Part shown: positions 32,884 through 39,297 of the stretch, in pieces
Numbering within the stretch: position 1 is the stretch's first letter
Layout of the letters: each line of letters starts with the position of its first letter
Virus record (IMG/VR): IMGVR_UViG_3300025154_000229
Span: 1-39,297 of that record
Length of the DNA stretch: 39,297 nucleotides
Source of the DNA: a virus
Strand: one strand, 5' to 3'
Position numbers and translations under genes: made by a program
Notes under the pieces: generated by a model
Database searches by the model: none
Told to the model about the DNA's origin: nothing
What the model saw: the letters and a program-made list of their open reading frames with translations, nothing else

Positions 32884-32957
32884 GGTGTTATTGATGTAAC
32901 TGGTTAACATATACGGCTGTGACCCGTATTACATGAGTTCAAATCTCATATAACACC
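32884..32957 (+). tRNA. tRNA-His (anticodon GTG)
   Basis: Complete cloverleaf by hand. The acceptor stem is GTGTTAT/ATAACAC, with the extra G at -1 (32884) facing C73 (32957), the identity mark of tRNA-His. The D-stem is ATG/CAT with GG in the loop. The anticodon stem is TACGG/CCGTA with loop CTGTGAC giving GTG (32919-32921). The variable loop has 4 nt. The T-stem is ATGAG/CTCAT with loop TTCAAAT. CCA is not fully encoded. Confidence 0.92.
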
Positions 32958-32994
32958 CACAAATGAGTATGTTTTATTATTGGAGATTAGAGCT

Positions 32995-33039
32995 ATGGAA
33001 TGTATATTATGTCACAAAACGGATATATGGTATGAGTAG
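32995..33039 (+). CDS. Possible 14-codon leader peptide
   Basis: ATG 32995 follows TTGGAGATTAGAGCT, the leader motif also seen before the genes at 6885, 9896 and 20118. The ORF (MECILCHKTDIWYE) ends in TAG at 33037-33039, overlapping the next start ATG at 33032. It may be a leader peptide for translational coupling or only chance. Confidence 0.3.
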   Translation: MECILCHKTDIWYE

Positions 33040-33256
33040 ATTAGAATGTTTTTATTTAACCATGATAGTAAGCGTGTTTACATCGCTTGTAATCCTATTC
33101 AGTTACTATCATTTTTACGAAAGACCTTTGAGACACGTCGAAGTTTGGTACGCAACTACGGACACGGTAACAACTGAAAACGTTAAACTTCAGGATTCAC
33201 TACGCAAGAAAATACGTAAAATAGGTTTTGATGTTAAGGTGCGGGGTATGGAATGA
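33032..33256 (+). CDS. Membrane protein with periplasmic-type tail
   Basis: 74 residues from ATG 33032. The frame opens at ATG 32963, 5 bp after tRNA-His, but the strong ribosome site there belongs to the mini-ORF. One membrane span (LTMIVSVFTSLVILFSYYHFY), then a soluble Thr/Val/Lys part with KLQDSLRKKIRKIGFDV. Topology resembles small spanin-like or anchor proteins. No lipobox. Function unknown. Confidence 0.5.
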   Translation: MSRLECFYLTMIVSVFTSLVILFSYYHFYERPLRHVEVWYATTDTVTTENVKLQDSLRKKIRKIGFDVKVRGME

Positions 33257-33528
33257 AATCGACTAATGCAAATAAAATTTGGTTCCTGCAACGTGCAATA
33301 AAGGAATTAGAGATTAAAAAGTCTGGTATTGGAATGACTGACTTTAATTTACTAAAAAAGCAACAAAGAATCCAAATGAGAATAGAACGGTTAAAAGGCA
33401 ACTACAAAGAATCTAATAATTTTATATTAAGGTGGTATGCAAAAAGGCACGGTGTTGAGAGTTCACAAAATGCCGATATTGATGACAGTTTACGAGCTAT
33501 TTTCTTTATGTTAAAAGGTAAGTTGTGA
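33253..33528 (+). CDS. Unknown basic 91-residue protein
   Basis: Lys/Arg-rich and helical (LLKKQQRIQMRIERLKGNYKE), with a Trp-Tyr-Ala-Lys segment after it. Could bind nucleic acid. ATGA overlap upstream. Confidence 0.5.
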   Translation: MKSTNANKIWFLQRAIKELEIKKSGIGMTDFNLLKKQQRIQMRIERLKGNYKESNNFILRWYAKRHGVESSQNADIDDSLRAIFFMLKGKL

Positions 33529-33530
33529 CA

Positions 33531-33740
33531 ATGTTAGAAAAATTATTTACGTTCTTAGACATAGCAATTAAAGTAGCAATGATAATTGGTATTTATATTT
33601 ATGTCAAAGATTACAGCGAACGTCAAGAACTGCCACAAAAACCAACCGTAACAACATCGGTAAAATCTATTCAGGTATTTTACAACCGTGTTATTATTCA
33701 GGGCAAAGATACGACATATTATTTTGAGGTAACAAAATGA
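33531..33740 (+). CDS. Small membrane-anchored protein
   Basis: 69 residues from ATG 33531 (GTG 33525 overlaps the previous stop). One N-terminal membrane span (FLDIAIKVAMIIGIYIYV), then an extracytoplasmic-type beta tail ending TTYYFEVTK. Resembles the membrane-anchored tails of small phage proteins such as spanins, without proof. Confidence 0.5.
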   Translation: MLEKLFTFLDIAIKVAMIIGIYIYVKDYSERQELPQKPTVTTSVKSIQVFYNRVIIQGKDTTYYFEVTK

Positions 33741-33823
33741 TACAGCTAATTTTCATTAGTGCTTTAATTGTGATAATAGGATTTATGATATTTATGAATT
33801 ACTGGGAGCGTAAAAATGATTGA
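33737..33823 (+). CDS. 28-residue membrane peptide
   Basis: ATG 33737 overlaps the previous stop and the ORF overlaps the next gene by 8 bp. Almost only a membrane helix (IQLIFISALIVIIGFMIFM) with a WERKND tail. Its place between a membrane-tail protein and a soluble one fits a small lysis or envelope helper. Confidence 0.45.
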   Translation: MIQLIFISALIVIIGFMIFMNYWERKND

Positions 33824-34148
33824 CAAAGATAAGATTAGAGTGGGGTTGAAATTTTCATATTTGGAAGTTCCAAAATATGAAATAACTAAAATAGACAATG
33901 GTTTATTTTGGACAAATGATTTAAACAAATCGGATGTAACCGAGGACGGATTGTGGACGCTTAATGCTTTAACAGATAATAACAGTCCTGCCCTTATTAT
34001 TGAAGTACCGCCCGAAACTCCCGAGCAAAAAGGAATCCGTGAAATTGCTTATGCAGACAAAGTGATTGTTGACATTGAACAATTCGAGCTTGACAATATC
34101 GAATATCTCAGCAATAAGATTATAGAAAAAATTGACAGGATACGATAA
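33816..34148 (+). CDS. Unknown 110-residue protein
   Basis: Soluble, acidic, with a beta N-terminal half (RVGLKFSYLEVPKYEITKID) and a helical C-terminus. No family recognised. Shares one base with the next ORF (TAATG). Confidence 0.5.
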   Translation: MIDKDKIRVGLKFSYLEVPKYEITKIDNGLFWTNDLNKSDVTEDGLWTLNALTDNNSPALIIEVPPETPEQKGIREIAYADKVIVDIEQFELDNIEYLSNKIIEKIDRIR

Positions 34149-34246
34149 TGAAAAAAGATACTAAAGAATCAATATTCCAAGTCTCATGCTTAATCGGAAT
34201 TGTATTTGTCGTGGCAGTCGTGTTTTATTTATATTTAATTTATTGA
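34148..34246 (+). CDS. 32-residue membrane peptide
   Basis: Starts at TAATG overlap. A charged 9-residue N-terminus then one membrane span (CLIGIVFVVAVVFYLYLIY) ending at the stop. Function unknown. Confidence 0.45.
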   Translation: MKKDTKESIFQVSCLIGIVFVVAVVFYLYLIY

Positions 34247-34270
34247 CAAACAAAAAGCAAAAGGCAGATT

Positions 34271-34480
34271 ATGAGTGAAGTATTAGACATATTAGAAACA
34301 CATACAGAAATTCTCTTGAAACAAGTCAAGATATTAGAAAAACTAACATTGCTAATTGAGATATTGCAGGACAAAACACTATCATTGGAACAAAAAACGG
34401 CTTATATGCCTAATCCTAATCTGCCGTCAAAAGCATGGACGGAAATATATGAACAAACTAAAAAGGAATCAGGGTTATGA
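34271..34480 (+). CDS. Small coiled-coil protein
   Basis: 69 residues; residues 3-35 form a heptad-like Leu/Ile/Glu helix, then a Pro/Asn loop and a short helix. Such proteins often form small trimers or dimers. ATGA overlap downstream. Confidence 0.5.
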   Translation: MSEVLDILETHTEILLKQVKILEKLTLLIEILQDKTLSLEQKTAYMPNPNLPSKAWTEIYEQTKKESGL

Positions 34481-34722
34481 CTACAAAAGAACTAATTACA
34501 CGCTTTAAAGTGCCGTCAGACAGAATAGAATCATTTAAGGTTATATTATCTCAAATGAAACATAAAGATTTAACCTTGACGGCAGGTGTTGACTATACAA
34601 TGAATGGCGGAACTGTTAACTACTTAGATTCTGCTATTCCTAAAATCAAAGACAGAATTAAGAATTTTAAAAAACCAAAAACCGTATATATTTTAGACGG
34701 TGAACATCGGAGGGTGAAGTAA
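34477..34722 (+). CDS. Unknown 81-residue protein
   Basis: Basic (many Lys, Arg), with LITRFKVPSDRIESFKVILSQ at the start and a Lys-rich C-terminus. It could bind DNA or RNA. Shares a base with the next gene. Confidence 0.5.
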   Translation: MTTKELITRFKVPSDRIESFKVILSQMKHKDLTLTAGVDYTMNGGTVNYLDSAIPKIKDRIKNFKKPKTVYILDGEHRRVK

Positions 34723-34916
34723 TGCCAAAAGGATTAAAAATATATTACACAATATTATTAATAATAGGTATTGTTTGCTTTATTGCATTAATAGTTAATC
34801 AAAGTTTCAAATATTGCACATCATTTGACATTAACACCATGTTTGTTGGCGTTGGGATGTTGTGTGGCGTTATGGCATGGTTGCCGCCTGTTTACAACGC
34901 AATGAAAGAGAATTAA
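34722..34916 (+). CDS. Two-span membrane protein
   Basis: 64 residues with two spans (IYYTILLIIGIVCFIALIV and MFVGVGMLCGVMAWLPPVY) separated by a polar loop. It is adjacent to a second two-span protein of the same length, so they may form a pair. Function unknown. Confidence 0.5.
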   Translation: MPKGLKIYYTILLIIGIVCFIALIVNQSFKYCTSFDINTMFVGVGMLCGVMAWLPPVYNAMKEN

Positions 34917-35111
34917 ATGAAAATTGACTTAAAAGCAGTAATCATTTATATCTCATTATTTATACTTGTAACCGTTTACATCGGTGCCGTTCTTGGTATT
35001 GTTGTATCAATTATCTTTGATATGAATAACAATATTTATCCTATTTGGCAATTGATTACATTGTCAGGTTTATTGAGTTTTGGAATTATAATTTATCAAA
35101 TATTTAAATAA
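34917..35111 (+). CDS. Two-span membrane protein
   Basis: 64 residues with two spans (VIIYISLFILVTVYIGAVLG and LITLSGLLSFGIIIYQIF). It begins directly after the previous stop and ends 17 bp before a terminator, closing this operon. A holin role for this pair is possible but unproven. Confidence 0.5.
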   Translation: MKIDLKAVIIYISLFILVTVYIGAVLGIVVSIIFDMNNNIYPIWQLITLSGLLSFGIIIYQIFK

Positions 35112-35128
35112 TTTAATGTTACACAAAT

Positions 35129-35150
35129 AGCCTAACTCGGTTAGGCTTTT
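35129..35150 (+). terminator. Intrinsic terminator
   Basis: Perfect 8-bp stem AGCCTAAC (35129-35136) / GTTAGGCT (35140-35147) with loop TCG and a T-tract. It ends the small membrane-protein operon. Confidence 0.85.
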
Positions 35151-35165
35151 AATTGAAAGTAAACA

Positions 35166-35375
35166 ATGAAATATCAAATATACAAAGAATATGATATAAC
35201 AGAAAATAAATTCAGATATTGGTTATATGAGTATAATACAAAAGGTAGCGGTATACCGATTGTTTTAGGATACGAAAATACTGAATTAAAAGCCAAAAGA
35301 CAATTGGATAAATATATAGAAAAGTCAAAAGAATCAGGAGTGGTTTATGAAGTTATTATTAAAAAACAGAATTAA
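35166..35375 (+). CDS. Unknown 69-residue protein
   Basis: Basic and aromatic with a beta N-terminal part (YRYWLYEYNTKG-like) and a C-terminal helix. The gene lies 15 bp after the terminator, so it depends on read-through or an unseen promoter. Confidence 0.5.
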   Translation: MKYQIYKEYDITENKFRYWLYEYNTKGSGIPIVLGYENTELKAKRQLDKYIEKSKESGVVYEVIIKKQN

Positions 35376-35409
35376 GCATTTTGCTTAGAATAAATAAAGG
35401 AGTATTGAG

Positions 35410-35862
35410 ATGACTAAAGAAACATTTGCAAGTATGATTGACTGCCGTGACCGCAGGACAGGTATAGCAAAAGACGAAGAGCTATTAGCTAAGAATGAAG
35501 GGTTTATAGTTGTCTATGGTGAATCAGACGACTTAATGGAGTTTAGGGGTGTTATTGATGACGAAATTGGAGCGTACAACGGTACGACTGCAATTATACT
35601 AAAAACTAATAACGGTTACAAAGTATTGTCTGAATCCTCAATAGAAGAGATTAACGAACCGCTAAGAGATTATGATTTGGATTTGATAAGTGGATTAGAA
35701 ATTGAATCAAAATTTGATGACGACGGTTATACTTGGACTATGAATGTAGCACATGGAATGCCCGTTGCTTATTTTGATATTTTAGAAGACGGTGAAAAAT
35801 TCTGCAAAGGAATAGTTATTAGTGTTGACGACGTTAAAAATTATTTGGCAGAGTTAAAATAA
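35410..35862 (+). CDS. Conserved-looking phage protein of unknown function
   Basis: 150 residues, acidic. GFIVVYGESDDLMEFRGVIDDEIGAYNG resembles a motif widely seen in phage proteins from gut bacteria. The C-terminal WTMNVAHGMPVAYFDILEDGEKFCKGIV continues it. No activity is known to me. It is the last gene before the large gap. Confidence 0.6.
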   Translation: MTKETFASMIDCRDRRTGIAKDEELLAKNEGFIVVYGESDDLMEFRGVIDDEIGAYNGTTAIILKTNNGYKVLSESSIEEINEPLRDYDLDLISGLEIESKFDDDGYTWTMNVAHGMPVAYFDILEDGEKFCKGIVISVDDVKNYLAELK

Positions 35863-35911
35863 ATCCTTACTTTTGACTGTCATGATTAATCCTAATAAGT
35901 TGAAAAAATAT

Positions 35912-35946
35912 AGCTCTGATAAAATAAAATTTATTGGAGCTTTTTT
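35912..35946 (+). terminator. Intrinsic terminator
   Basis: AGCTC (35912-35916) pairs with GAGCT (35937-35941) and ATAAA with TTTAT inside, with TG/TG mismatches, then TTTTT. It stops transcription from the left before the repeat-rich gap. Confidence 0.7.
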
Positions 35947-36012
35947 AATTTATGTTACGTTTACAGAAAATAAAAGAAAACGGAAAGGAAATCGAAAAAG
36001 AAATATTCGTAA

Positions 36013-36332
36013 ATTAATTATTAATCTTAACTAAAATTACACTTCAAAAAGATAAAAATAATTATTAATTTAACACTATCTAAATTACTAAAATTCATAA
36101 AACTTACACATTTGAAATAACTTTTTAAGATTAATTATTAATGTAACAAATACCGTACCAAAATTAATTATTAATTTATTTTGTATCACAAAGTGTGTTT
36201 TGGATATTATGTAAACTTGACTTTTTGATGTCTGAAAATCCGCACTACGACACGCTCAACGGGGTACGCTTTAATAAACGTTCACTACGACGTTTTTATT
36301 GACGTGTCTATATATTAACATTAATTATTAAT
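36013..36332. repeat. Cluster of five 13-bp dyads ATTAATTATTAAT
   Basis: Copies at 36013, 36057 (one mismatch), 36130, 36163 and 36320; each is two ATTAAT half-sites around a central T. Three are followed by TAAC (nTAAC), and most are preceded by AA. Two further near-copies (12/13) are at 32603 and 32630 around promoter P7. Spacing start-to-start is 44, 73, 33 and 157 bp. The pattern suggests binding sites, iterons or operators rather than random AT sequence. Confidence 0.7.
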
Positions 36333-36499
36333 TTGATTTATATAACTTGTAATAAAATATAATAGTTAAGAAATTATTTTTTTTGTCTTAACGTCGCTTA
36401 TAAACGATTTTGACTGTTTTTTGAGTTTTTCGTATATAGAAATTATTTTCAGAATAAATAAAAAATATTATCAAAATATGTAAATATTACATAATTTCA

Positions 36500-36531
36500 T
36501 TAGGATTTAAAATAAATATTTGTTACTTTCG
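36500..36531 (+). promoter_or_regulatory. Candidate late-type promoter P8 before protease/capsid
   Basis: TTAG (36500-36503), 20 bp, TACTTTCG (36524-36531). The -7 context GTTACTTTCGTAA...TTACTAAA matches P6 (GTTATTTTCGTTA...ACTAAA). The overlapping inverted repeats GTTAC-GTAAC-GGTTAC may bind a regulator. Confidence 0.5.
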
Positions 36532-36591
36532 TAACGGTTACTAAATTGATGCACAAAAAATTATTGATGCTTTTTAATCAAAAAGGTTAAA

Positions 36592-37470
36592 ATGTCTATT
36601 CAATATTTTGGTTGCGAACTTGTAAAAGATAAATCCTTCAATGATAATGAAGGGAACGAACGCTTCAGATTTAAGATTACTTCCGATAAAATTGACAGAA
36701 TCGGTGATAAAATAATTCCAAACGGTATTGACATTTCAGACTATTTACAAAATAATATAGTTCTGTATAACCATGATTATGAAACTATTATAGGTAACTC
36801 TATAATCTCAATGTCTGAAAATGGTAAGGAAATGTATGCAGACGCTTATTTTGATGAAGAGTCAGACATATCAAAAAGAGTAAAAAGACAAATACAAAAG
36901 GGCACTTTAAAGGCGGCGTCAATTGGTTTACGTGTTCTTGAAACAACGCAAAGAGAACCAACTGTATCGGAACAGGCTTTAATAAATGCCGTGCCGTGGG
37001 TTAAAAAAGTAACCGATATTACAAAATCACAATTAATAGAATGGTCAGTTGTAACAATACCAATGAATCCAGACGCTATGTTAACCAGAGCTATTCAAAA
37101 AGGTATTGATACAATTGATATTGATTTAATGAAAAAATCATTTATCGGAGATGTTAAAATGGAAAATGAAAACACCATAATTGAAAAAGCAGGTGCGACG
37201 TTATCAAAGACTAATATGTCAGACCTAACCGAAGCCGCAAGACTAATCAATAAAGTCTTAGACTCTGCTATGAAAGAGCCTGACGAAAACGTGCCACAAG
37301 ACGAAAAATCACTTGAATCAGATGTAGCAAAAATAGCAGAGCTAACAAATCAGATTACAGAAATGGAAACTGAAAAAGTTATGTTGAACAAAAAAATCAA
37401 TGAATTAGAACTCAATGTCAAAAATATGGAAAAAGATTTACAATTTACTAATTTACTAAAGGGGATTTAA
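36592..37470 (+). CDS. Prohead protease with C-terminal scaffold-like coiled coil
   Basis: 292 residues. The S78 prohead protease fold is visible: IVLYNHDY with His61, KGTLKAASIGLRV with Ser110, and SQLIEWSVVTIPMNPDA with Glu150. After residue 180 the chain becomes acidic and then a long coiled coil (about 240-285), as in fused protease/scaffold proteins. It would shape and mature the HK97-fold capsid. One base separates it from the capsid gene. Confidence 0.88.
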   Translation: MSIQYFGCELVKDKSFNDNEGNERFRFKITSDKIDRIGDKIIPNGIDISDYLQNNIVLYNHDYETIIGNSIISMSENGKEMYADAYFDEESDISKRVKRQIQKGTLKAASIGLRVLETTQREPTVSEQALINAVPWVKKVTDITKSQLIEWSVVTIPMNPDAMLTRAIQKGIDTIDIDLMKKSFIGDVKMENENTIIEKAGATLSKTNMSDLTEAARLINKVLDSAMKEPDENVPQDEKSLESDVAKIAELTNQITEMETEKVMLNKKINELELNVKNMEKDLQFTNLLKGI

Positions 37471-37471
37471 A

Positions 37472-38755
37472 ATGCCTGATAATGTAGAACCAACAAAAGC
37501 AGCAGAGCCGGAAACTATGATAACTTTGTCAGAATCACAATTAAGTGAAATGAAAAAGTCAATTCAGGATAAAGTAACGGCAGAACTAACACCCGTGATT
37601 AAATCACAGATTGAATTAGGTTACGTGAAAGAACGGAATAACGATAACGTAATGCCGCCTTATATCTCTTCAAAAGAAGAGTTGCAAGGCACGTCCGACG
37701 GATTAGAGAAAATGATAGCGAACTCGGTTATTGCCGCTTTCGCCGCTAAAGAAGGTGACCGTGAGGGATATACTTTCAAAGGTATAAAAGGCAATATAAG
37801 AGAAACCGCCGATAAGCTGTTTGCTAATGACGTAATGCTTAGTAAAGCAATTATGAGTACAAGCTCCGGTGCAGACGGTGGGGTGTTAATTACACCACAG
37901 ACTGCCGACTTTATAATTCCATTTTTGCATAATCAGCCGTCATTTTTTAATGATATACCTGACTATCCGATGCTAGGCGGTTCGTTAACTATTCCTAAAG
38001 AGTTATCCGCTCCGTTATTGTCTTGGAACGGTGATACCGAAGCAGGGACAGTTTCAACAATAACTTACGGTGACATTAAATTAAACTCAAAAAGAGTAGA
38101 TATAATCGTACCAGTATCAAATCAATTGTTACGTTATACTTCGCCGTTTAGAGTACAAACAGAAATTGAAAAAGCTATGAGACGTGCAATGATACCGGGC
38201 TTAGAATCAGCAATCTTAACAGGCGACGGTACTCAGAATCATATCTTAGGTATTTACAACACAATACCGGCGGCTAATAAAATCAATTCGGCAGGTACGA
38301 CAGACGCTAATATCATAGACGATTTAGGTCGTTTACGAGAATTAGTTGAACAATATAACATTTCAGTTGACGGCGGTGCTTATGTAATGTCAAGCCGTTC
38401 TCGTAATCGTTATATGAGAACACGCACCGATTTAGGTGTTCCTATTTTTGCAGGTATGCCAAACACGTTAGATGGTTACAAAGTTTATACTACCAATACG
38501 GTAAAGAACATTTATAACGGTGCTTTGGAAACAGGAACGTCATCAAGGATATATTTCTTTGACCCGACAACTATGATAAAAGGCGTTTCAAGAAATATGA
38601 CACTTGAAGTACACCCTTACGGTACGTATGTTGACGCTACCAGAGCGACAATTTCAGGTTTGCAACGCGACTTAACAATCATTACACTACGATTTGAAAT
38701 GGATTTTGCAATGCCTTACATTCAAGCTGCTGCGGTACTTGAAGCGGTTGCGTAA
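37472..38755 (+). CDS. Major capsid protein (HK97 fold)
   Basis: 427 residues. Residues 1-130 are a helical, charged delta-like region probably cleaved by the protease. Then SSGADGGVLITPQTADFI, the PMLGGSLTIPKELSAP region, VDIIVPVSNQLLRY, AILTGDGTQNHILGIYN, VMSSRSRNRYM and the FEMDFAMPY end follow the HK97 capsid layout. It is the bulk shell protein. Confidence 0.92.
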   Translation: MPDNVEPTKAAEPETMITLSESQLSEMKKSIQDKVTAELTPVIKSQIELGYVKERNNDNVMPPYISSKEELQGTSDGLEKMIANSVIAAFAAKEGDREGYTFKGIKGNIRETADKLFANDVMLSKAIMSTSSGADGGVLITPQTADFIIPFLHNQPSFFNDIPDYPMLGGSLTIPKELSAPLLSWNGDTEAGTVSTITYGDIKLNSKRVDIIVPVSNQLLRYTSPFRVQTEIEKAMRRAMIPGLESAILTGDGTQNHILGIYNTIPAANKINSAGTTDANIIDDLGRLRELVEQYNISVDGGAYVMSSRSRNRYMRTRTDLGVPIFAGMPNTLDGYKVYTTNTVKNIYNGALETGTSSRIYFFDPTTMIKGVSRNMTLEVHPYGTYVDATRATISGLQRDLTIITLRFEMDFAMPYIQAAAVLEAVA

Positions 38756-38778
38756 CTAATAATTTAAAGGAAAATAAA

Positions 38779-39219
38779 ATGAATTATACAATGAATAATG
38801 TTGGTTATCCGCTCGGCGACCAGAATCTCGGCTTAGCGTCGTATTTAGCAACTGATGTCGCCTCATCTGAATTTGTCAGTCAGGCAATAAACACGGCTAA
38901 CGTGGATTCTATTTTAGTAGTAGTTCCGATTGTTGCGACTTTGGCAAGCGACAACACAATTGCGACTGTAATTACTTATCAGGAATCTGCTGACAATTCA
39001 AGTTGGGATACCGCAGTTGCTTACAAAACGCTTGCAACTGTTTTAACAGGTATTGCAGCAGGGACGGAGCAGTACGCAACTGACAGAGTAGAATTGGACA
39101 CTATGGGTAAAAAGAAATACGTCCGTGTTAATGTAACACCGGATTTTTCAGCACTTGGTACTGATACTGCTATTCTCGGTGCTGTTGTTGTTTATCCTAA
39201 AAAATACAACGACGTATAA
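38779..39219 (+). CDS. Capsid accessory/decoration-like protein
   Basis: 146 residues, low in charge, with repeated beta strands and ESADNSSWDTA, then KKYVRVNVTPDFSA..TDTAILGAVVVY, a pattern I associate with small virion proteins coded directly after the capsid gene. Position and beta-rich make-up support a head decoration or structural protein. Confidence 0.65.
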   Translation: MNYTMNNVGYPLGDQNLGLASYLATDVASSEFVSQAINTANVDSILVVVPIVATLASDNTIATVITYQESADNSSWDTAVAYKTLATVLTGIAAGTEQYATDRVELDTMGKKKYVRVNVTPDFSALGTDTAILGAVVVYPKKYNDV

Positions 39220-39297
39220 TGATTAAGATGTTAAAATCATATAAGAGCTATGGAGTCGGTGAAATTGTCACCGGCTCTAATGCTTTTGAAAAAATCT
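39219..39297 (+). CDS. Start of a further head gene (cut by right edge)
   Basis: ATG 39219 overlaps the previous stop (TAATG) and the frame stays open to the edge: MIKMLKSYKSYGVGEIVTGS and on. Only 26 codons are visible. Its place suggests a head or head-tail connector gene. Confidence 0.5.
   Translation, partial: MIKMLKSYKSYGVGEIVTGSNAFEKI

Larger units (their letters stand above)
35947..36591. other. Gene-free region, possible origin or control region
   Basis: No ORF of useful length on either strand. It contains the dyad cluster and a less AT-rich stretch (36236-36300) with a 9-bp direct repeat CACTACGAC (36243, 36283) and a hairpin AACGT/ACGTT (36277-36294) followed by T. Near the right end are GTTAC/GTAAC half-sites (36523-36541). 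It is the longest intergenic region in the window, directly in front of the capsid operon. Confidence 0.55.

Noticed and set aside
35367-35392. TAAGC/GCTTA hairpin after the 35166 gene as terminator
   Set aside because: Only 5 bp and no T-tract after it.
1-39297. Integrase, CI-type repressor or other lysogeny genes
   Set aside because: None recognised; the small HTH protein at 9156 is not enough to claim lysogeny, and part of the genome is outside the window.

Overview
The window is most of the genome of a tailed double-stranded DNA phage with a non-contractile, siphovirus-type gene set. It is AT-rich (about two thirds A+T by eye). Every gene I could support reads on the + strand, most separated by a few bases or overlapping as ATGA. 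The ends cut through virion genes: the left edge lies inside the tail tape measure gene and the right edge lies just after the major capsid gene. Head-tail connector, tail tube and tail chaperone genes are therefore missing, and the contig was probably opened inside the tail module. The host is probably a Bacteroidota bacterium. Six intergenic sites fit TTTG-N19/20-TAnnTTT(G/A), the promoter form known for that phylum, and the replication organiser has a DUF4373-type N-terminus that I associate with Bacteroidota phages and mobile elements. I found no integrase and no clear repressor, but part of the genome is absent.

Layout. 1-6526: tape measure C-terminus, two tail proteins, a modular tail-fibre protein, a holin-like gene and small genes, closed by a terminator at 6572. 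6885-9778: small accessory genes, including a pentapeptide-repeat protein and a YopX-like protein. 9896-12825: recombination and nuclease genes (Sak4-like ATPase, PD-(D/E)XK exonuclease, VRR-NUC). 12856-16591: a structured RNA leader, then a lone primase-type zinc ribbon, an SNF2-like helicase and a beta-class DNA methyltransferase. 16599-20038: a second RNA leader, the replication organiser, a DnaC-like loader, a Mom-like acyltransferase candidate, a winged-helix protein with a C-terminal clamp-binding motif, and MazG. 20055-24902: HNH nuclease, two glycosyltransferases and a methyltransferase. 24905-29669: lone DnaA domain IV, CHAP endolysin, ParB-like protein, small and large terminase. 29723-32548: portal, head morphogenesis protein, SSB and one unknown. 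32615-32957: RNA genes (a 205-nt tRNA-Leu-like structured RNA and tRNA-His). 33032-35862: many small membrane and unknown proteins. 35863-36591: a 729-bp gap with five copies of a 13-bp dyad. 36592-39297: prohead protease, major capsid protein, a capsid accessory protein and a cut gene.

How it fits together. A host-type sigma factor probably reads the TTTG/TAnnTTTG promoters in front of the early and middle operons. Two of these operons begin with RNA leaders that end in intrinsic terminators, which suggests transcription attenuation of a small-gene/helicase operon and of the replication operon. The two virion operons (portal; protease/capsid) instead share a variant box, GTTAyTTTCG. The most unusual signals are the three structured RNAs, the dyad cluster at 36013-36332, and the apparent total absence of GATC from the whole window.
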